The notes under the pieces: generated by a model
What the model was told of the DNA's origin: nothing
What the model saw: the letters and a program-made list of their open reading frames with translations, nothing else
Database searches by the model: none
Assembly: GCA_021201135.1 (NCBI GenBank)
Contig: JAJQGT010000018.1
Coordinates: 111,844-175,843 of the forward strand
Direction: 5' to 3'
DNA from: Oscillospiraceae bacterium
GTDB taxonomy: Bacteria > Bacillota > Clostridia > Oscillospirales > Ruminococcaceae
DNA length: 64,000 nt
Part shown: piece after piece, positions 8,877-19,001 of the stretch
Layout: the number at the start of each line of letters is the position of its first letter
Numbering within the stretch: position 1 is the first letter of the stretch
Position numbers and translations under genes: made by a program

Positions 8877-9004
8877 GATTTCATCCACAAGATGAAATCT
8901 GTTGCCCTCCCGCTGATACTGCTCCCATGCGAACTGTTGCTTTCCGCAACAAATTCGCACCGGCAGAACAGGGTTATCCAATGAATAATCTCGAACCGAT
9001 TATT
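8877..9004. repeat. Three consecutive perfect hairpins between rpsD and rpoA
   Basis: GATTTCATC/GATGAAATC (8877-8899, loop 5). TGCGAA..GTTGC/GCAAC..TTCGCA (8928-8959, one internal loop). AATAATC/GATTATT (8984-9004), which overlaps the rpsD stop codon. None is followed by a T-run on the minus strand, so these are not classical terminators. They could be processing or stability elements setting rpoA level relative to ribosomal proteins, or part of a regulatory leader. Confidence 0.7.
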
Positions 9005-9596
9005 TGGAGTACAACTCGACAATCATATGCTCCTCAACCTCATAGTCGAGATCGTCCTTGACGGGAACTCTGACTACTGTAGCGCTGAGGTTTTCCTTGT
9101 CCTTGTCAAGCCATGAGGGAACAAGTCTCTTGTCGGTATCCTCGACGATTTCCTTGAACTTTTCGCTCTTCTTGGAGTTCTCTCTCAAGGAAATAACGTC
9201 GCCGACCTTGACTCTGTATGAAGGAATGTCGACTCTTGAGCCATTTACGTTGAAATGACCGTGAGAAACGAGCTGTCTTGCCTCGCGTCTGGTGGTTGCA
9301 AGACCCATTCTGAAGACGACATTGTCAAGTCTCTCTTCGAGGAGGGTGATAAGGTTAGCACCTGCCTGACCTTCCATCTTCTCAGCTCTTTCATAGATAT
9401 GTCTGAACTGCTTTTCAAGAACGCCATAGATAAACTTGAGCTTCTGCTTTTCCTTTAACTGCTTGGCGTATTCCGATTCTTTCTTTCTTACGTTGGCTTT
9501 GGGGTTGCGCTTTGTTTCCTTGCCGACACCCATAACCATCGGGCTGATTCCGAGAGCTGCACACTTTTTGAGTATAGGCTCCTTATTTACTGCCAT
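9000..9596 (-). CDS. rpsD: 30S ribosomal protein S4
   Basis: 198 residues, with the S4 RNA-binding domain (about 90-150: RLDNVVFRMGLATTRREARQLVSHGHFNVNG). The N-terminus has no Cys4 zinc motif, so this is the zinc-free form. Primary 16S rRNA binder and, in Bacillus, a translational repressor; here it sits inside the alpha operon between rpsK and rpoA. An 88-base gap to rpsK holds a CCGAGT/ACTCGG hairpin. Confidence 0.97.
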   Translation of the reverse strand: MAVNKEPILKKCAALGISPMVMGVGKETKRNPKANVRKKESEYAKQLKEKQKLKFIYGVLEKQFRHIYERAEKMEGQAGANLITLLEERLDNVVFRMGLATTRREARQLVSHGHFNVNGSRVDIPSYRVKVGDVISLRENSKKSEKFKEIVEDTDKRLVPSWLDKDKENLSATVVRVPVKDDLDYEVEEHMIVELYSK

Positions 9597-9684
9597 AATT
9601 AAATCCTCCGTTTTTAAATAATATCGAGTTCAATACCCGACTCCGAGTCAACTTTGGTAAACTCGGCTCCCAACTTTGCGTCAA

Positions 9685-10092
9685 CTAAACGCGACGACGT
9701 TTGGGAGGACGGCATCCGTTGTGAGGAATGGGGGTAACATCCTTGATAAGTCTTACCTCGAGATCCTCTGCCTGCAAAGCACGGATTGCTGCTTCTCTTC
9801 CCTGTCCGGGACCCTTTACATAAACCTCAACGGTCTTAAGACCATGCTCCTTGGCTGCTCTTGCTGCTGTCTCTGCGGCGGTCTGAGCAGCGAACGGTGT
9901 AGACTTCTTGGAGCCTCTGAAGCCGAGTCCTCCGGCGGAAGCCCATGAAATCGCATTGCCCTGCATATCGGTGATGGTTACGATGGTGTTGTTGAATGTG
10001 GACTGGATATGAACCTGTCCCTGTTCGATGTTCTTTCTTTCTCTGCGGCGACGAATAACCGTCTTCTTGCCGCTTGCCTGTTTCTGAGCCAT
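9685..10092 (-). CDS. rpsK: 30S ribosomal protein S11
   Basis: 135 residues. Basic N-terminus, then [42 protein letters not shown] and the C-terminal [10 protein letters not shown], all diagnostic for S11. It lies in the platform of the small subunit near the E site. 13 bases after rpsM. Confidence 0.98.
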   Translation of the reverse strand: MAQKQASGKKTVIRRRRERKNIEQGQVHIQSTFNNTIVTITDMQGNAISWASAGGLGFRGSKKSTPFAAQTAAETAARAAKEHGLKTVEVYVKGPGQGREAAIRALQAEDLEVRLIKDVTPIPHNGCRPPKRRRV

Positions 10093-10105
10093 GTTCTATC
10101 CCTCC

Positions 10106-10474
10106 TTACTTCTTCTTGTTGGCGACTGTCTTAACGGGACCCTTGCGGGTTCTTGCGTTGGTCTTGGTTCTCTGACCTCTTACGGGGAGACCCTTGCGAT
10201 GACGGGTTCCTCTGTAGCAACCGACTTCGATAAGTCTCTTAATGTTGAGCTGAACTTCTCTGCGCTTGTCGCCCTCAACAATGAGATGCTTGTCGATGTA
10301 CTCACGGATTTTTGTGACATCGTCTTCGGACATATCCTTGACTCTGACATCCGGGTCTACGCCGGTTTCCTTGCAGATTTTTGTCGCGGTGGGCTGACCG
10401 ATTCCGTAGATATAGGTGAGTGCAACCTCAATTCTTTTATCTCTCGGAAGGTCTATACTTGCTATACGAGCCAT
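10106..10474 (-). CDS. rpsM: 30S ribosomal protein S13
   Basis: 122 residues. [26 protein letters not shown] is the family N-terminus, and the basic C-terminal tail ([23 protein letters not shown]) reaches the P-site tRNA. Directly follows rpmJ in the operon. Confidence 0.98.
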   Translation of the reverse strand: MARIASIDLPRDKRIEVALTYIYGIGQPTATKICKETGVDPDVRVKDMSEDDVTKIREYIDKHLIVEGDKRREVQLNIKRLIEVGCYRGTRHRKGLPVRGQRTKTNARTRKGPVKTVANKKK

Positions 10475-10502
10475 ATTTTAGTGGCACCTCCATTAACGAT
10501 TC

Positions 10503-10628
<126 letters not shown>

Positions 10629-10637
10629 TCAAAAACT

Positions 10638-10681
10638 GTAAACTGACTGCGGATTGCTCTTCGCAATCGCCACCTGTTTAC
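10638..10681. repeat. Hairpin between infA and rpmJ
   Basis: Inner stem GATTGC-TCTTC-GCAATC (10652-10668) within an outer GTAAAC/GTTTAC pair (10638-10681). No T-run. Same style as the other hairpins in this operon. Confidence 0.6.
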
Positions 10682-10693
10682 TGGTGTTCTTTA

Positions 10694-10912
10694 CTATTTC
10701 GAGCGCCATGTAATCCGACCCTTGGTCAGATCATACGGCGACATCTCGACCGTCACACGGTCACCCGGGACTATTCTTATGTGGTTAAGTCCCAGCTTAC
10801 CGGAGACATAGGCGAGAATCTTGTGCCCGTTTGCAAGCTCAACCTGAAACTTTGCTCCCGGCAAAGCCTCCAGAACGGTGCCTTCAAGTTCAATTACATC
10901 TTCCTTGGACAA
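10694..10912 (-). CDS. infA: Translation initiation factor IF-1
   Basis: 72 residues forming one OB fold: [39 protein letters not shown] and ending KGRITWRSK, almost invariant in the family. It binds the A site of the 30S subunit. The start is TTG, with GAGGA 7-8 bases upstream; no ATG or GTG gives a full-length IF-1. Confidence 0.97.
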   Translation of the reverse strand: MSKEDVIELEGTVLEALPGAKFQVELANGHKILAYVSGKLGLNHIRIVPGDRVTVEMSPYDLTKGRITWRSK

Positions 10913-10928
10913 TAAAATTCCTCATTTC

Positions 10929-11201
10929 TTATTCTCGTCCGGTCGTAACGGGTTCTCCATCAGCTTCGGGTTCAAGCTCACGAAGAAGCCTTTTAAGCTT
11001 TTTATCTGTCATGCCGGATAGCGAAATCACTTGGTTGGTCGGTGAAATGTGTCTTACGTTCTTTCGCTTGGGACTTGAGAGCTTTCGCTCCTTGCCGTCG
11101 GCGATTGTAACGAAGCGGTCGGTAACGTCTACAGCAACGAAGTAGCCGCCCCGATCTCGACCTGCCGTGGATTTTACCACCGAGCCTTTGACGACGTTCA
11201 C
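10929..11201 (-). CDS. KOW-domain RNA-binding protein (L14e-like)
   Basis: A 90-residue basic protein with an N-terminal KOW-like barrel (VKGSVVKSTAGRDRGGYFVAV, then ITDRFVTIADGKERKLSSPKRKNVRHI). This is the small protein found between map and infA in many Clostridia and often named L14e-like. Its place on the ribosome is not known to me. GTG start with AGGAGGGAACCC directly upstream. The Ser-Pro-Lys-Arg-Lys-Asn block is the conserved second half. Confidence 0.85.
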   Translation of the reverse strand: MNVVKGSVVKSTAGRDRGGYFVAVDVTDRFVTIADGKERKLSSPKRKNVRHISPTNQVISLSGMTDKKLKRLLRELEPEADGEPVTTGRE

Positions 11202-11211
11202 GGGTTCCCTC

Positions 11212-11964
11212 CTATTCGCGCGCCGTGAGAATTACGGCACCGTCGGGAGTTATCGCTATTGTATGTTCGAAGTGGGCGGCGGCTTTGCCGTCACGGGTTT
11301 TGACCGTCCAGCCGTCTCCGAGGACCTTTATAGCGGGGCTTCCGAGGGTTATCATCGGTTCAATCGCGATGACCATTCCGCTCATCAGCCGGACGCCGTG
11401 ACCGGCACGTCCGAAATTCGGAACCTCCGGCTCCTCATGGAGATTGCTCCCCACTCCGTGACCGACGTATTCTCTGACTACTCCGTAGCCCCGGGACTCG
11501 TTATACTCCTGAATGGCGGCTGAAATGTCCCCGAGTCTTACGCCCGGCTTTGCCATCGAGATGGCAAGCTTGAGGCTTTCCTCGGTTGCGTCCAAGAGAC
11601 CTTGGACGGCGGGATCAATCTCTCCTACCTTAAAAGTATACGCGCTGTCGCCGTGAAATCCGTCGATATATGCGCCCACATCAACGGAAACTATGTCTCC
11701 GTTATGGATAACTTCCTTTGACGAGGGTATTCCGTGGATAACGGTGTCGTTCACCGATATGCACGCCGAGGCGGGAAATCCGCCATACCCCAAAAACGAG
11801 GGTTTTGCGCCGCGGGAGGTGATATAGGAGTGAACCACCTTGTCGAGCTCCTTCGTTGTCATTCCGGCATGAAGGGCTTTTCCTGCGGCAACGAGTGCGC
11901 CGCCGGTTATCTCTCCCGCTTTACGCATTTTCAGAAGATCTTTAGAGGACTTGATGTTTATCAC
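11212..11964 (-). CDS. map: Methionine aminopeptidase, type I
   Basis: 250 residues, the length of the catalytic core without an N-terminal zinc extension. The metal-binding residues are in place: His in VIHGIPS, Asp in SVDVGAYIDGFHGDSA, His in GHGVGSNLHEEPEVPN, Glu in AIEPMI and Glu near AAHFEHTI. It removes the initiator Met from nascent proteins. GTG start, 3 bases after the adk stop. Confidence 0.97.
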   Translation of the reverse strand: MINIKSSKDLLKMRKAGEITGGALVAAGKALHAGMTTKELDKVVHSYITSRGAKPSFLGYGGFPASACISVNDTVIHGIPSSKEVIHNGDIVSVDVGAYIDGFHGDSAYTFKVGEIDPAVQGLLDATEESLKLAISMAKPGVRLGDISAAIQEYNESRGYGVVREYVGHGVGSNLHEEPEVPNFGRAGHGVRLMSGMVIAIEPMITLGSPAIKVLGDGWTVKTRDGKAAAHFEHTIAITPDGAVILTARE

Positions 11965-11967
11965 GTC

Positions 11968-12600
11968 TTAAGCCTCTAAAGCTTCGAGTGTAAGCTTTGT
12001 AGTGTCGGCTACCTCTTCCTGACCTTCAACGGTTACGAGCTTGCCCTTCGCCGCATAATAGTCCTTGAGAGGTGCCGTTTTCTCATGATAGACTTTAAGT
12101 CTGTCAAGAACGGTAGCGGGTTCATCGTCCTTACGGATGACCACCTTGCCGCCGCAGGCGTCGCATACGCCCTCCACCTTGGTCGGCTTATAGTCTACAT
12201 GATAGGAGTTGCCGCATTTTTCGCAGACACGACGTCCCGAAAGTCTTGCAACTATCTTCTCATCGGGAACGTAAATCTCGATAACCTTGTCGATATTAAC
12301 GCCCATGGTTTCGAGTGCCTCCGCCTGAGGAACTGTACGGGGGAAGCCGTCAAGGATGAAGCCGTTCTTGCAATCGTCCTGAAGAATTCTCTCCTTGAGG
12401 ATAGCGATTATGGTCTCATTGGGGACGAGGTCGCCTCTGTCCATATAGCTCTTGGCTGAAAGACCCGCTTCTGTGCCGTTGGCAACAGCTTCTCTTAACA
12501 TATTGCCTGTCGAGATAGCCGGGATGCCCTTGGTCTTGCAGATGACTTCCGCCTGAGTGCCCTTACCGGCACCGGGTGCGCCGAGCAAAATGATATTCAT
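11968..12600 (-). CDS. adk: Adenylate kinase
   Basis: 210 residues from the ATG at 12600, preceded by AGGAGATACCAC; the longer open frame back to 12681 runs through an intergenic hairpin and is rejected. P-loop [10 protein letters not shown] at residues 7-16, [13 protein letters not shown] in the middle, and a LID with C-x2-C...C-x2-C (CEKC and CDAC), the zinc-binding form typical of Gram-positives. Converts ATP + AMP to 2 ADP. Confidence 0.97.
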   Translation of the reverse strand: MNIILLGAPGAGKGTQAEVICKTKGIPAISTGNMLREAVANGTEAGLSAKSYMDRGDLVPNETIIAILKERILQDDCKNGFILDGFPRTVPQAEALETMGVNIDKVIEIYVPDEKIVARLSGRRVCEKCGNSYHVDYKPTKVEGVCDACGGKVVIRKDDEPATVLDRLKVYHEKTAPLKDYYAAKGKLVTVEGQEEVADTTKLTLEALEA

Positions 12601-12648
12601 GTGGTATCTCCTTTCTATGTTGTGAAAGCACCCATTGGATGCTCTGCC

Positions 12649-12672
12649 GACGTTGTGCATAAGCACAACGTC
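12649..12672. repeat. Perfect 10-bp hairpin between secY and adk
   Basis: GACGTTGTGC-ATAA-GCACAACGTC, stem of 10 without mismatch, 11 bases after the secY stop. Only two T's follow on the minus strand, so full termination is not expected. It may separate translation or decay of secY from adk. Confidence 0.75.
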
Positions 12673-12682
12673 TGCAATCATT

Positions 12683-13978
12683 TTAGTCCAAGAATCCCTT
12701 GTAGTGACGCATCATAAGCTGAGATTCGAGCTGACGGACCGTCTCAAGAGCAACACTTACAACGATGAGGATTGAAGTACCGCCGAGAGCCAGGTTCGAA
12801 ATGCCTGTAATCTGAGCAAAGATGATCGGGAAGATAGCAACAACGCCGAGGAACAGTGCGCCGACGAAGGTCAGCTTGTGAACAATACGGGTGATGTAAT
12901 CACTTGTCGGCTTGCCGGGACGGATGCCCGGGATGCCGCCGTTGTTCTGGCGAAGGTTGTTTGCAATCTCAACGGGATCATACTGCATCGAAATGTAGAA
13001 GTAGCTGAACAGAATGATGAGGATGAAGTAGAGTGTTGCGTATACAGGATGAGTCGTGCTGAAGCAGTTGTAGATTGTGTACCAGACAGTACCCTGAGTG
13101 GGCTCGCCGGTGAACATTGCGATAGTCTGCGGGATGGACATGAAGCTCATCGCGAAGATAATCGGCAAAACGCCTGCCATTGATACCTTGATGGGAAGGT
13201 AGGTCGACTGACCGCCGTAAACCTTTCTTCCTACAACGCGCTTTGCATACTGAATCGGAACTCTTCTCTCCGCATTGTCCATGAATACGATGAACGCAAT
13301 CATCAGAATGAAGATTATGATGATAATCGGGATGAGGATGATATACCCGGCAGAACCCGTGTTTGCGAGTGTTGCGAAGATGTTACCGAACGACTGCGGG
13401 AGCTCTGCAACGATACCGGCAAAGATGAGCATTGACATGCCGTTGCCGATTCCGTTCTTGTCGATGAGCGAACCGAGCCAGATAGTAAGCATAGCACCTG
13501 CGGTGAAGCACGCTATGATGATGATTTCGGAAAGAACCTTTGAGAAGCCTGTGGTATAGGTCAGAGCTCCTGCGTTCTTAAGAGTCAGGTAGTAAGCCCA
13601 TGACTGGAAGAGTGCGATTACGAGAGCCAGAACCTTGGTAATCATACCGAGCTTCTTTCTGCCCTCTTCGCCTTCCTTTGCGAGTCTTTCGAGTGCGGGA
13701 ATCGCAAAGGTCAGAAGCTGCATGATGATCTGTGCATTGATGTACGGTGAAACCGACAAGCACAGAAGTGTTGCTCTTGAGAAGGTGCCGCCGGAGAGAG
13801 TGTTGAGGTAGCTGAACAGGTTGTTTGAGCCCTCAATCATTTCCGCTATAGCGGCTGAATCGAGAAACGGAACGGGGATATATCCGCCGAGTCTGTAGAT
13901 GATGAAGATAAGGAAAGTGTAGAGAAGCTTCTTTCTTATCTCCGGAACCTTCCAAGCGTTCTTAAGAGTCTGAAACAC
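12683..13978 (-). CDS. secY: Protein translocase subunit SecY
   Basis: 431 residues with ten membrane helices. Signatures: [10 protein letters not shown] in the first helix region, plug-domain residues around 60, and [33 protein letters not shown] in the C4-C5 region. The C-terminal part [29 protein letters not shown] is also typical. It forms the secretion channel with SecE and SecG. GTG start immediately after the rplO TAA, with AGAGGTGAT as ribosome site. Confidence 0.98.
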   Translation of the reverse strand: MFQTLKNAWKVPEIRKKLLYTFLIFIIYRLGGYIPVPFLDSAAIAEMIEGSNNLFSYLNTLSGGTFSRATLLCLSVSPYINAQIIMQLLTFAIPALERLAKEGEEGRKKLGMITKVLALVIALFQSWAYYLTLKNAGALTYTTGFSKVLSEIIIIACFTAGAMLTIWLGSLIDKNGIGNGMSMLIFAGIVAELPQSFGNIFATLANTGSAGYIILIPIIIIIFILMIAFIVFMDNAERRVPIQYAKRVVGRKVYGGQSTYLPIKVSMAGVLPIIFAMSFMSIPQTIAMFTGEPTQGTVWYTIYNCFSTTHPVYATLYFILIILFSYFYISMQYDPVEIANNLRQNNGGIPGIRPGKPTSDYITRIVHKLTFVGALFLGVVAIFPIIFAQITGISNLALGGTSILIVVSVALETVRQLESQLMMRHYKGFLD

Positions 13979-14419
13979 TTAGATCACCTCTGCCTCTCCG
14001 CCTGCCTTCTCGATCTTCTCCTTAGCTGAAGCGGAGTAAGCGGCTGCCTTTACGGTAAGCTTCTTGGTGAGCTCGCCGTTGCCCAGTACCTTGATTCCGT
14101 TGCCCTCATTCTTGACAATACCGGCAGCGATAAGAAGCTCTGTATCGACGACAGTTCCGTCGACAAACTTTTCGAGATCGGAGACGTTGATTGCCGTATA
14201 CTTAGCTGCAAATATGTTGTTGAAGCCCCTCTTCGGGATTCTTCTTGCGAGTCTGGTCTGTCCGCCTTCGAAGCCCGGTCTTACACCGCCGCCCGAACGA
14301 GCATTCTGACCCTTGTGTCCCTTTCCTGCTGTTTTTCCCTGTCCGGAGCCATGTCCTCTTCCGATTCTCTTGACATCCTTTACGGAACCCTCAGCAGGTG
14401 CTAAATCGTGCAATTTCAA
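13979..14419 (-). CDS. rplO: 50S ribosomal protein L15
   Basis: 146 residues. [45 protein letters not shown] is the long basic Gly-rich N-terminal tail of L15, and the C-terminal [23 protein letters not shown] the globular end. Late assembly protein of the large subunit; followed without a gap by secY. Confidence 0.98.
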   Translation of the reverse strand: MKLHDLAPAEGSVKDVKRIGRGHGSGQGKTAGKGHKGQNARSGGGVRPGFEGGQTRLARRIPKRGFNNIFAAKYTAINVSDLEKFVDGTVVDTELLIAAGIVKNEGNGIKVLGNGELTKKLTVKAAAYSASAKEKIEKAGGEAEVI

Positions 14420-14441
14420 TTTATTCGCACCTCCTTAATTC

Positions 14442-14618
14442 TTATGCTTCGGTAACTTTGATAAGGTGAACGATCTTATTTATTTTACCTTGCGTCTGTG
14501 CGTTATCCGGTTGAATGGTAACGTCACCGATTTTTCTAAGACCTAAGGAGTTTGCAGTTGCGATCTGATCCTTGAGTCTGCCGTTGAGACTTTTTACAAG
14601 CTCAATTTTTACTGACAT
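14442..14618 (-). CDS. rpmD: 50S ribosomal protein L30
   Basis: 58 residues. MSVKIELVKSLNGRLKDQIATANSLGLRKIGD is the ferredoxin-like L30 fold. The start at 14618 is chosen over the one two codons upstream because GAGGAGG lies 8 bases from it, against 2 bases from the other. Confidence 0.96.
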   Translation of the reverse strand: MSVKIELVKSLNGRLKDQIATANSLGLRKIGDVTIQPDNAQTQGKINKIVHLIKVTEA

Positions 14619-14631
14619 GATCATTTCCTCC

Positions 14632-15129
14632 TCAGATTATTTCCTTGACGGTCTTGCCTCTCTTGGCTGCCATTTCTTCGGCAGACTTGAGCTCGGCAAG
14701 TCCTGCAAATGTTGCTCTGACGACGTTGCAGGGATTGTTGGACTTAAGAGACTTGGTTCTTATATCCTTGATGCCTGCAGCCTCGATTACGGAACGAACG
14801 GGACCTCCGGCGATAACTCCGGTACCTTCGGCGGCGGGTCTCATCAAGACTCTGCCAGCGCCGTAAACACCGACTACCTCGTGAGGAATTGTTGTTCCCT
14901 TAAGTGATACTTTTATCAGATTCTTCTTCGCATCAGCGATTCCTTTTCTGATAGCGTCGGTAACTTCTCCCGACTTTCCGATACCGTAGCCGACTGTGCC
15001 GTTGCCGTCACCTACAACGATGAGCGCGGAGAACTTCATGATACGTCCGCCCTTGACCGTCTTGGATACACGGTTGATAGCTACAACCTTCTCGGTAAGC
15101 TCCATTTGAGAAGCGTCTATAATAGCCAA
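14632..15129 (-). CDS. rpsE: 30S ribosomal protein S5
   Basis: 165 residues. N-terminal double-stranded-RNA-binding-like domain ([38 protein letters not shown]), then the C-terminal domain with [22 protein letters not shown]. Acts in decoding fidelity at the mRNA entry. TTG start with GAGGAGG 9 bases upstream. Confidence 0.98.
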   Translation of the reverse strand: MAIIDASQMELTEKVVAINRVSKTVKGGRIMKFSALIVVGDGNGTVGYGIGKSGEVTDAIRKGIADAKKNLIKVSLKGTTIPHEVVGVYGAGRVLMRPAAEGTGVIAGGPVRSVIEAAGIKDIRTKSLKSNNPCNVVRATFAGLAELKSAEEMAAKRGKTVKEII

Positions 15130-15145
15130 AATACGTTACCTCCTC

Positions 15146-15505
15146 TCAGAATTTGAGTCCGTCCTCACGGGCACCCTCTGCCAAAGCCGCGATACGTCCG
15201 TGATAGAGATAGCCGCCTCTGTCGAATACGACTTCCTCTATGCCGTTTGCCTTGCACTTCTCGGCAATCGCTTCGCCGACCTTCTTGGCACCTTCGACGT
15301 TTCCGCCGTTAGCTCCGAAGCCCTTTTCCATGCTTGAAGCGGCGCAGAGAGTTGTTCCGGTGACGTCATCAATCACCTGAGCGTAAATGTGCTTCGCTGA
15401 GCGGAAGACATTGAGTCTCGGGCAGGAAGCGGTACCGCTGACCTTGGCGCGGACTCTTGCGTGCCTCTTGGCTCTTGACTTAGCTCTGTCTATTGTCTTT
15501 ACCAT
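15146..15505 (-). CDS. rplR: 50S ribosomal protein L18
   Basis: 119 residues. Basic N-terminal tail, then [18 protein letters not shown] and the C-terminal [26 protein letters not shown], diagnostic of bacterial L18. It brings 5S rRNA into the large subunit together with L5. Confidence 0.98.
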   Translation of the reverse strand: MVKTIDRAKSRAKRHARVRAKVSGTASCPRLNVFRSAKHIYAQVIDDVTGTTLCAASSMEKGFGANGGNVEGAKKVGEAIAEKCKANGIEEVVFDRGGYLYHGRIAALAEGAREDGLKF

Positions 15506-15523
15506 AGATTCTTACTCCCTTAT

Positions 15524-16075
15524 TTACTTCTTTGCGCCTTTACCGGCCTTGCCTTCCTTGCGGCGGATGACTTCACCGTCGTAGCGGATACCCTTGCCCT
15601 TGTAAGGCTCGGGAGGACGCTTGGCGCGCACTTCACAGGCAAACTGACCTACCTTCTGCTTGTCGATTCCCTTGACTACAACCTGGTTAGGCTGCGGAAC
15701 ATCGAGCTTGATGTCGTCAGTCTCGGAAATGATAACCTGATGAGAATATCCGAGGTTAAGGATAACGTCCTTACCCTGCTTCTGAGCTCTGTAACCAACA
15801 CCCTCGATAATAAGGGTCTTGGAATAACCGTTTACAACGCCCTCGACCATGTTGTTGACGAGAGTTCTTGTAAGACCGTGAAGAGCCTTGGATTTGTCCT
15901 CGTCATTGGGACGTGCAACCTTAAGGGTTCCGTCCTCAACGGTGATGGAAAGGGAAGGATTAAACTTCTGAGTGAGTGTACCCTTGGGACCCTTTACGGT
16001 AACTACGTTGCCTTCTGCAACGGATACTTCAACTCCGGCAGGAACGCTGATCGGCTTTAAGCCTATTCTTGACAT
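15524..16075 (-). CDS. rplF: 50S ribosomal protein L6
   Basis: 183 residues, two L6 repeats. MSRIGLKPISVPAGVEV and VTVKGPKGTLTQKF at the front, the signature PEPYKGKGIRYDGEVIRRKEGKAGKGAKK at the end. Binds near the sarcin-ricin loop. 18 bases upstream of rplR. Confidence 0.98.
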   Translation of the reverse strand: MSRIGLKPISVPAGVEVSVAEGNVVTVKGPKGTLTQKFNPSLSITVEDGTLKVARPNDEDKSKALHGLTRTLVNNMVEGVVNGYSKTLIIEGVGYRAQKQGKDVILNLGYSHQVIISETDDIKLDVPQPNQVVVKGIDKQKVGQFACEVRAKRPPEPYKGKGIRYDGEVIRRKEGKAGKGAKK

Positions 16076-16088
16076 AATTCAGCCCTCC

Positions 16089-16487
16089 TTACCAGACGAA
16101 TGCGAGAATCTCGCCGCCTACGCCAAGCTCTCTTGCCTTCTTATCGGTAACGATTCCCTTTGAGGTGGAAACGATAGCGATACCTAAGCCCTTCAAGACC
16201 TTGGGCATATCCTCACAGCTCGAATAGATTCTAAGACCGGGCTTGGAAACTCTTCTGATGCCGGAGATAACCGGTGTTCTGTTCTCGTCATATTTAAGTG
16301 TAACTCTGATGATTCCCTGCTTACCGTCATCGATTACCTGATAGGACTTGATGTAGCCCTCATCCTGCAAAATCTGAACGATAGACTTCTTCATATTCGA
16401 AGCGGGAATATCGACTGTAGCGTGCTTTGCTGAGCTTGCATTGCGAATTCTGGTCAGCAAATCAGCTATTGTATCAGTAATCTGCAT
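16089..16487 (-). CDS. rpsH: 30S ribosomal protein S8
   Basis: 132 residues. [22 protein letters not shown] at the N-terminus and [31 protein letters not shown] at the C-terminus, the signature of S8. Central-domain 16S rRNA binder and, in E. coli, repressor of the spc operon. Confidence 0.98.
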   Translation of the reverse strand: MQITDTIADLLTRIRNASSAKHATVDIPASNMKKSIVQILQDEGYIKSYQVIDDGKQGIIRVTLKYDENRTPVISGIRRVSKPGLRIYSSCEDMPKVLKGLGIAIVSTSKGIVTDKKARELGVGGEILAFVW

Positions 16488-16507
16488 ACTTTTGCCTCCT
16501 TCGCTAA

Positions 16508-16693
16508 TTACCAGCTCGACTTCTTAACGCCGGGGATCTGACCCTCGAGCGCAAGCTTTCTGAAGCAGATACGGCAGATGCCGTACTTTCTCAGATAACC
16601 GTGAGGTCTTCCGCAAATCTTGCATCTGTTGTAAGCGCGGGTCGAATACTTAGGCTTTGCCTGCTGCTTTAAAACCATTGCCTTTTTAGCCAT
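16508..16693 (-). CDS. rpsN: 30S ribosomal protein S14, zinc type
   Basis: 61 residues, the short form (S14Z). Two CxxC pairs (CKIC and CRIC) make the zinc ribbon; the ends [13 protein letters not shown] and IPGVKKSSW fit the family. The zinc-free long paralogue used in zinc limitation is not in this window. Confidence 0.97.
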   Translation of the reverse strand: MAKKAMVLKQQAKPKYSTRAYNRCKICGRPHGYLRKYGICRICFRKLALEGQIPGVKKSSW

Positions 16694-16708
16694 AATCTAC
16701 CTCCACTC

Positions 16709-17248
16709 TTACTTTGCAAACGGAGCGCCGAGCATGCTCAGAAGCTCCTTTGCCTCTTCGTCGGTCTTTGCGGTTGTGATGAAGTTGATATCCATACCGC
16801 GGACCTTGTCAACCTTGTCGAACTCGATTTCGGGGAAGATGAGCTGCTCCTTGATACCGGTGGAGTAGTTTCCTCTGCCGTCGAACGAGTTGGGGTTGAT
16901 GCCCTTGAAGTCACGAACTCTGGGGAACGCGACATTGAAAAGTCTGTCGATGAACTCATACATCTTGTCACTTCTCAGAGTAACCTTAACTCCGATGGGC
17001 ATGCCCTCACGGAGCTTGAAGTTTGCAACCGACTTCTTAGCCTTGCAAACTACAGGCTTCTGACCTGTGATAAGTGAAAGATCGTTCATAACTGCGTCAA
17101 CGACCTTGGAATTCTCCTTAGCCTCGCCGCAAGCTACGTTGATGACAACCTTGTCGAGCTTCGGAATCTGCATAACGTTCTTGTAGCCGAACTTCTTCAT
17201 CAGTGCGGGGGCTATCTCATTGACATATTGATCTTTTAATCTTGCCAT
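16709..17248 (-). CDS. rplE: 50S ribosomal protein L5
   Basis: 179 residues. [74 protein letters not shown] and [20 protein letters not shown] are all typical. Binds 5S rRNA and contacts the P-site tRNA. Confidence 0.98.
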   Translation of the reverse strand: MARLKDQYVNEIAPALMKKFGYKNVMQIPKLDKVVINVACGEAKENSKVVDAVMNDLSLITGQKPVVCKAKKSVANFKLREGMPIGVKVTLRSDKMYEFIDRLFNVAFPRVRDFKGINPNSFDGRGNYSTGIKEQLIFPEIEFDKVDKVRGMDINFITTAKTDEEAKELLSMLGAPFAK

Positions 17249-17258
17249 AATTAACCTC

Positions 17259-17579
17259 CTACTTGATTTCTGCGCCGCAACGCTTGCAAACTCTGAGCTT
17301 CTCGCCGTCAGGTCCGAACTTGACGCCGGTTCTTACGCCCTTGCCGCACTTGGGGCAAACGAGCTGAACCTTGCTCGAGTACATAGCTGCCTCAGCCTTG
17401 ACGATGCCGCCTGCTTCGCCCTGTCTGCGGGGCTTGACGGACTTGGTCGCCATGTTGATGCCTTCGACTATTACCTTGCCCTCCTTGGGGGATACGGCAA
17501 GAACTTTGCCCTTCTTGCCCTTGTCCTTACCACTGAGAACAACTACCGAGTCGCCGGTTTTAACGTGAATCTTGTTCAT
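17259..17579 (-). CDS. rplX: 50S ribosomal protein L24
   Basis: 106 residues with the KOW motif in [27 protein letters not shown]. The C-terminal part has two CxxC pairs (CPKC and CKRC), a zinc-ribbon-like feature present in many bacterial L24 but lost in E. coli. Assembly initiator of the large subunit. Confidence 0.98.
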   Translation of the reverse strand: MNKIHVKTGDSVVVLSGKDKGKKGKVLAVSPKEGKVIVEGINMATKSVKPRRQGEAGGIVKAEAAMYSSKVQLVCPKCGKGVRTGVKFGPDGEKLRVCKRCGAEIK

Positions 17580-17596
17580 ATTTTCTCGGCTCCTCC

Positions 17597-17965
17597 TTAA
17601 AGTACCTCGGGTGCGAGCGACAGGATCTTGACATAGTCATTGTCCCTGAGTTCACGGGCAACCGGCCCGAAAATTCTCGTACCTCTCGGTGTCTTGTCTT
17701 CCTTGATTATTACAGCTGCGTTCTCGTCGAAACGGATATAGGTTCCGTCTTCACGACGAAGACCGGATGCTGAACGAACAATTACTGCTTTAACAACGTC
17801 GCCCTTCTTGACCATGCCGCCGGGTGCAGCCTTCTTGACTGACGCTACGACTACATCGCCGATGTTGGCGTATCTTCTGCGGGTGCCGCCCAAAACTCTG
17901 ATGCACTGGAGTTCCTTGGCTCCGGTGTTGTCAGCGGCTTTGAGTCTTGTCTGCATTTGTATCAC
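17597..17965 (-). CDS. rplN: 50S ribosomal protein L14
   Basis: 122 residues: [27 protein letters not shown] at the front and [24 protein letters not shown] at the end, near-invariant. GTG start with GGAGG 8 bases upstream. Interface protein between the subunits. A 126-base gap to rpsQ follows upstream. Confidence 0.98.
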   Translation of the reverse strand: MIQMQTRLKAADNTGAKELQCIRVLGGTRRRYANIGDVVVASVKKAAPGGMVKKGDVVKAVIVRSASGLRREDGTYIRFDENAAVIIKEDKTPRGTRIFGPVARELRDNDYVKILSLAPEVL

Positions 17966-18052
17966 AGCAAGTTCCTCCTTTCAGTATTAAAGAAATCTGA
18001 GCGCCGGATCGAGTTATTCACCGACCCTCGTTTACTCTTCGGGTTCGGGGTT

Positions 18053-18079
18053 TGCATCGAACAGCTTTTGTTCAATGCA
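18053..18079. repeat. Hairpin between rpsQ and rplN
   Basis: TGCAT-C-GAACA / TGTTC-A-ATGCA with loop GCTTT: ten pairs and one mismatch in the 126-base rpsQ-rplN gap. No T-run on the minus strand. The remainder of the gap holds nothing else that I recognise. Confidence 0.6.
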
Positions 18080-18091
18080 CCCACGCCCTCA

Positions 18092-18349
18092 TTACTTAGC
18101 CTGCTCAACAACCCTGACGAGTCTCCATCTCTTGTCCTTGGACAAGGGTCTGGTTTCCATGATTTCGACTCTGTCGCCGATGTGGGCAACATTTTCCTCG
18201 TCATGAGCCTTGAACTTGACCGTTCTCTTAATAATCTTTCCGTACAAGGGATGCTTTACGTTATCCTCGATGGCAACGACGATTGTCTTGTCCATCTTGT
18301 CGGAAACTACCTTGCCGACCCTTGTCTTTCTAAGCTTTCTTTCGCTCAC
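18092..18349 (-). CDS. rpsQ: 30S ribosomal protein S17
   Basis: 85 residues, OB fold: [22 protein letters not shown] and [19 protein letters not shown], then [25 protein letters not shown]. Primary 16S rRNA binder. GTG start with GGAGG 7 bases upstream. Confidence 0.98.
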   Translation of the reverse strand: MSERKLRKTRVGKVVSDKMDKTIVVAIEDNVKHPLYGKIIKRTVKFKAHDEENVAHIGDRVEIMETRPLSKDKRWRLVRVVEQAK

Positions 18350-18372
18350 AGTAAATCCTCCTTCTTCGCGGC

Positions 18373-18564
18373 TTACTTGGACTCTTGCTCGCGAATAACA
18401 GTCTTGATACGAGCAATATCCTTCTTAACAGCCTTGATTCTCATGGGGTTGTCGAGCTGATTTACAGCGTGCTGGAAGCGAAGGTTGAAAAGCTCTTTCC
18501 TCAAATCGTCGAGCTTCTTGTCCATCTCGACGGGAGTCATTTCTCTGATTTCACTGACCTTCAT
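18373..18564 (-). CDS. rpmC: 50S ribosomal protein L29
   Basis: 63 residues, two long helices: [36 protein letters not shown], the family signature. Sits at the exit tunnel and helps dock SRP and trigger factor. Its ATG overlaps the rplP stop by one base. Confidence 0.97.
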   Translation of the reverse strand: MKVSEIREMTPVEMDKKLDDLRKELFNLRFQHAVNQLDNPMRIKAVKKDIARIKTVIREQESK

Positions 18565-19001
18565 TATTGCTCACCACCCGTTTCTGAAGCTTCATCTTCT
18601 CTTTTAACGAACTTGCACTTGATAGGCAGCTTGTGCATCGCAAGACGCATAGCTTCCCTTGCAACTTCCTCGGACACGCCTGCGATTTCGAACATGACTC
18701 TGCCCGGCTTGACAACCGCTACCCAGTACTCGGGGGTACCTTTACCGGAACCCATTCGAAGACCAAGTGCCTTGGTGGTTACGGGCTTGTCAGGGAAAAT
18801 TTTGATCCAAACCTGTCCGCCACGCTTGATGTAACGTGTCATTGCGATACGAGCCGCCTCAATCTGGGCTGAAGTGATCCATGCGGGCTCGAGTGCCTGA
18901 AGTCCATACTCGCCGTATGAAACCTTGTTGCCTCTTGTAGCCTTGCCCTTCATGCGTCCGCGTTGCTGCTTACGATATTTAACTCTCTTCGGAAGTAACA
19001 T
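18564..19001 (-). CDS. rplP: 50S ribosomal protein L16
   Basis: 145 residues: [19 protein letters not shown] at the N-terminus, [55 protein letters not shown] in the core. Supports the A-site tRNA elbow. TAATG overlap with rpsC; C-terminal tail slightly acidic. Confidence 0.98.
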   Translation of the reverse strand: MLLPKRVKYRKQQRGRMKGKATRGNKVSYGEYGLQALEPAWITSAQIEAARIAMTRYIKRGGQVWIKIFPDKPVTTKALGLRMGSGKGTPEYWVAVVKPGRVMFEIAGVSEEVAREAMRLAMHKLPIKCKFVKREDEASETGGEQ

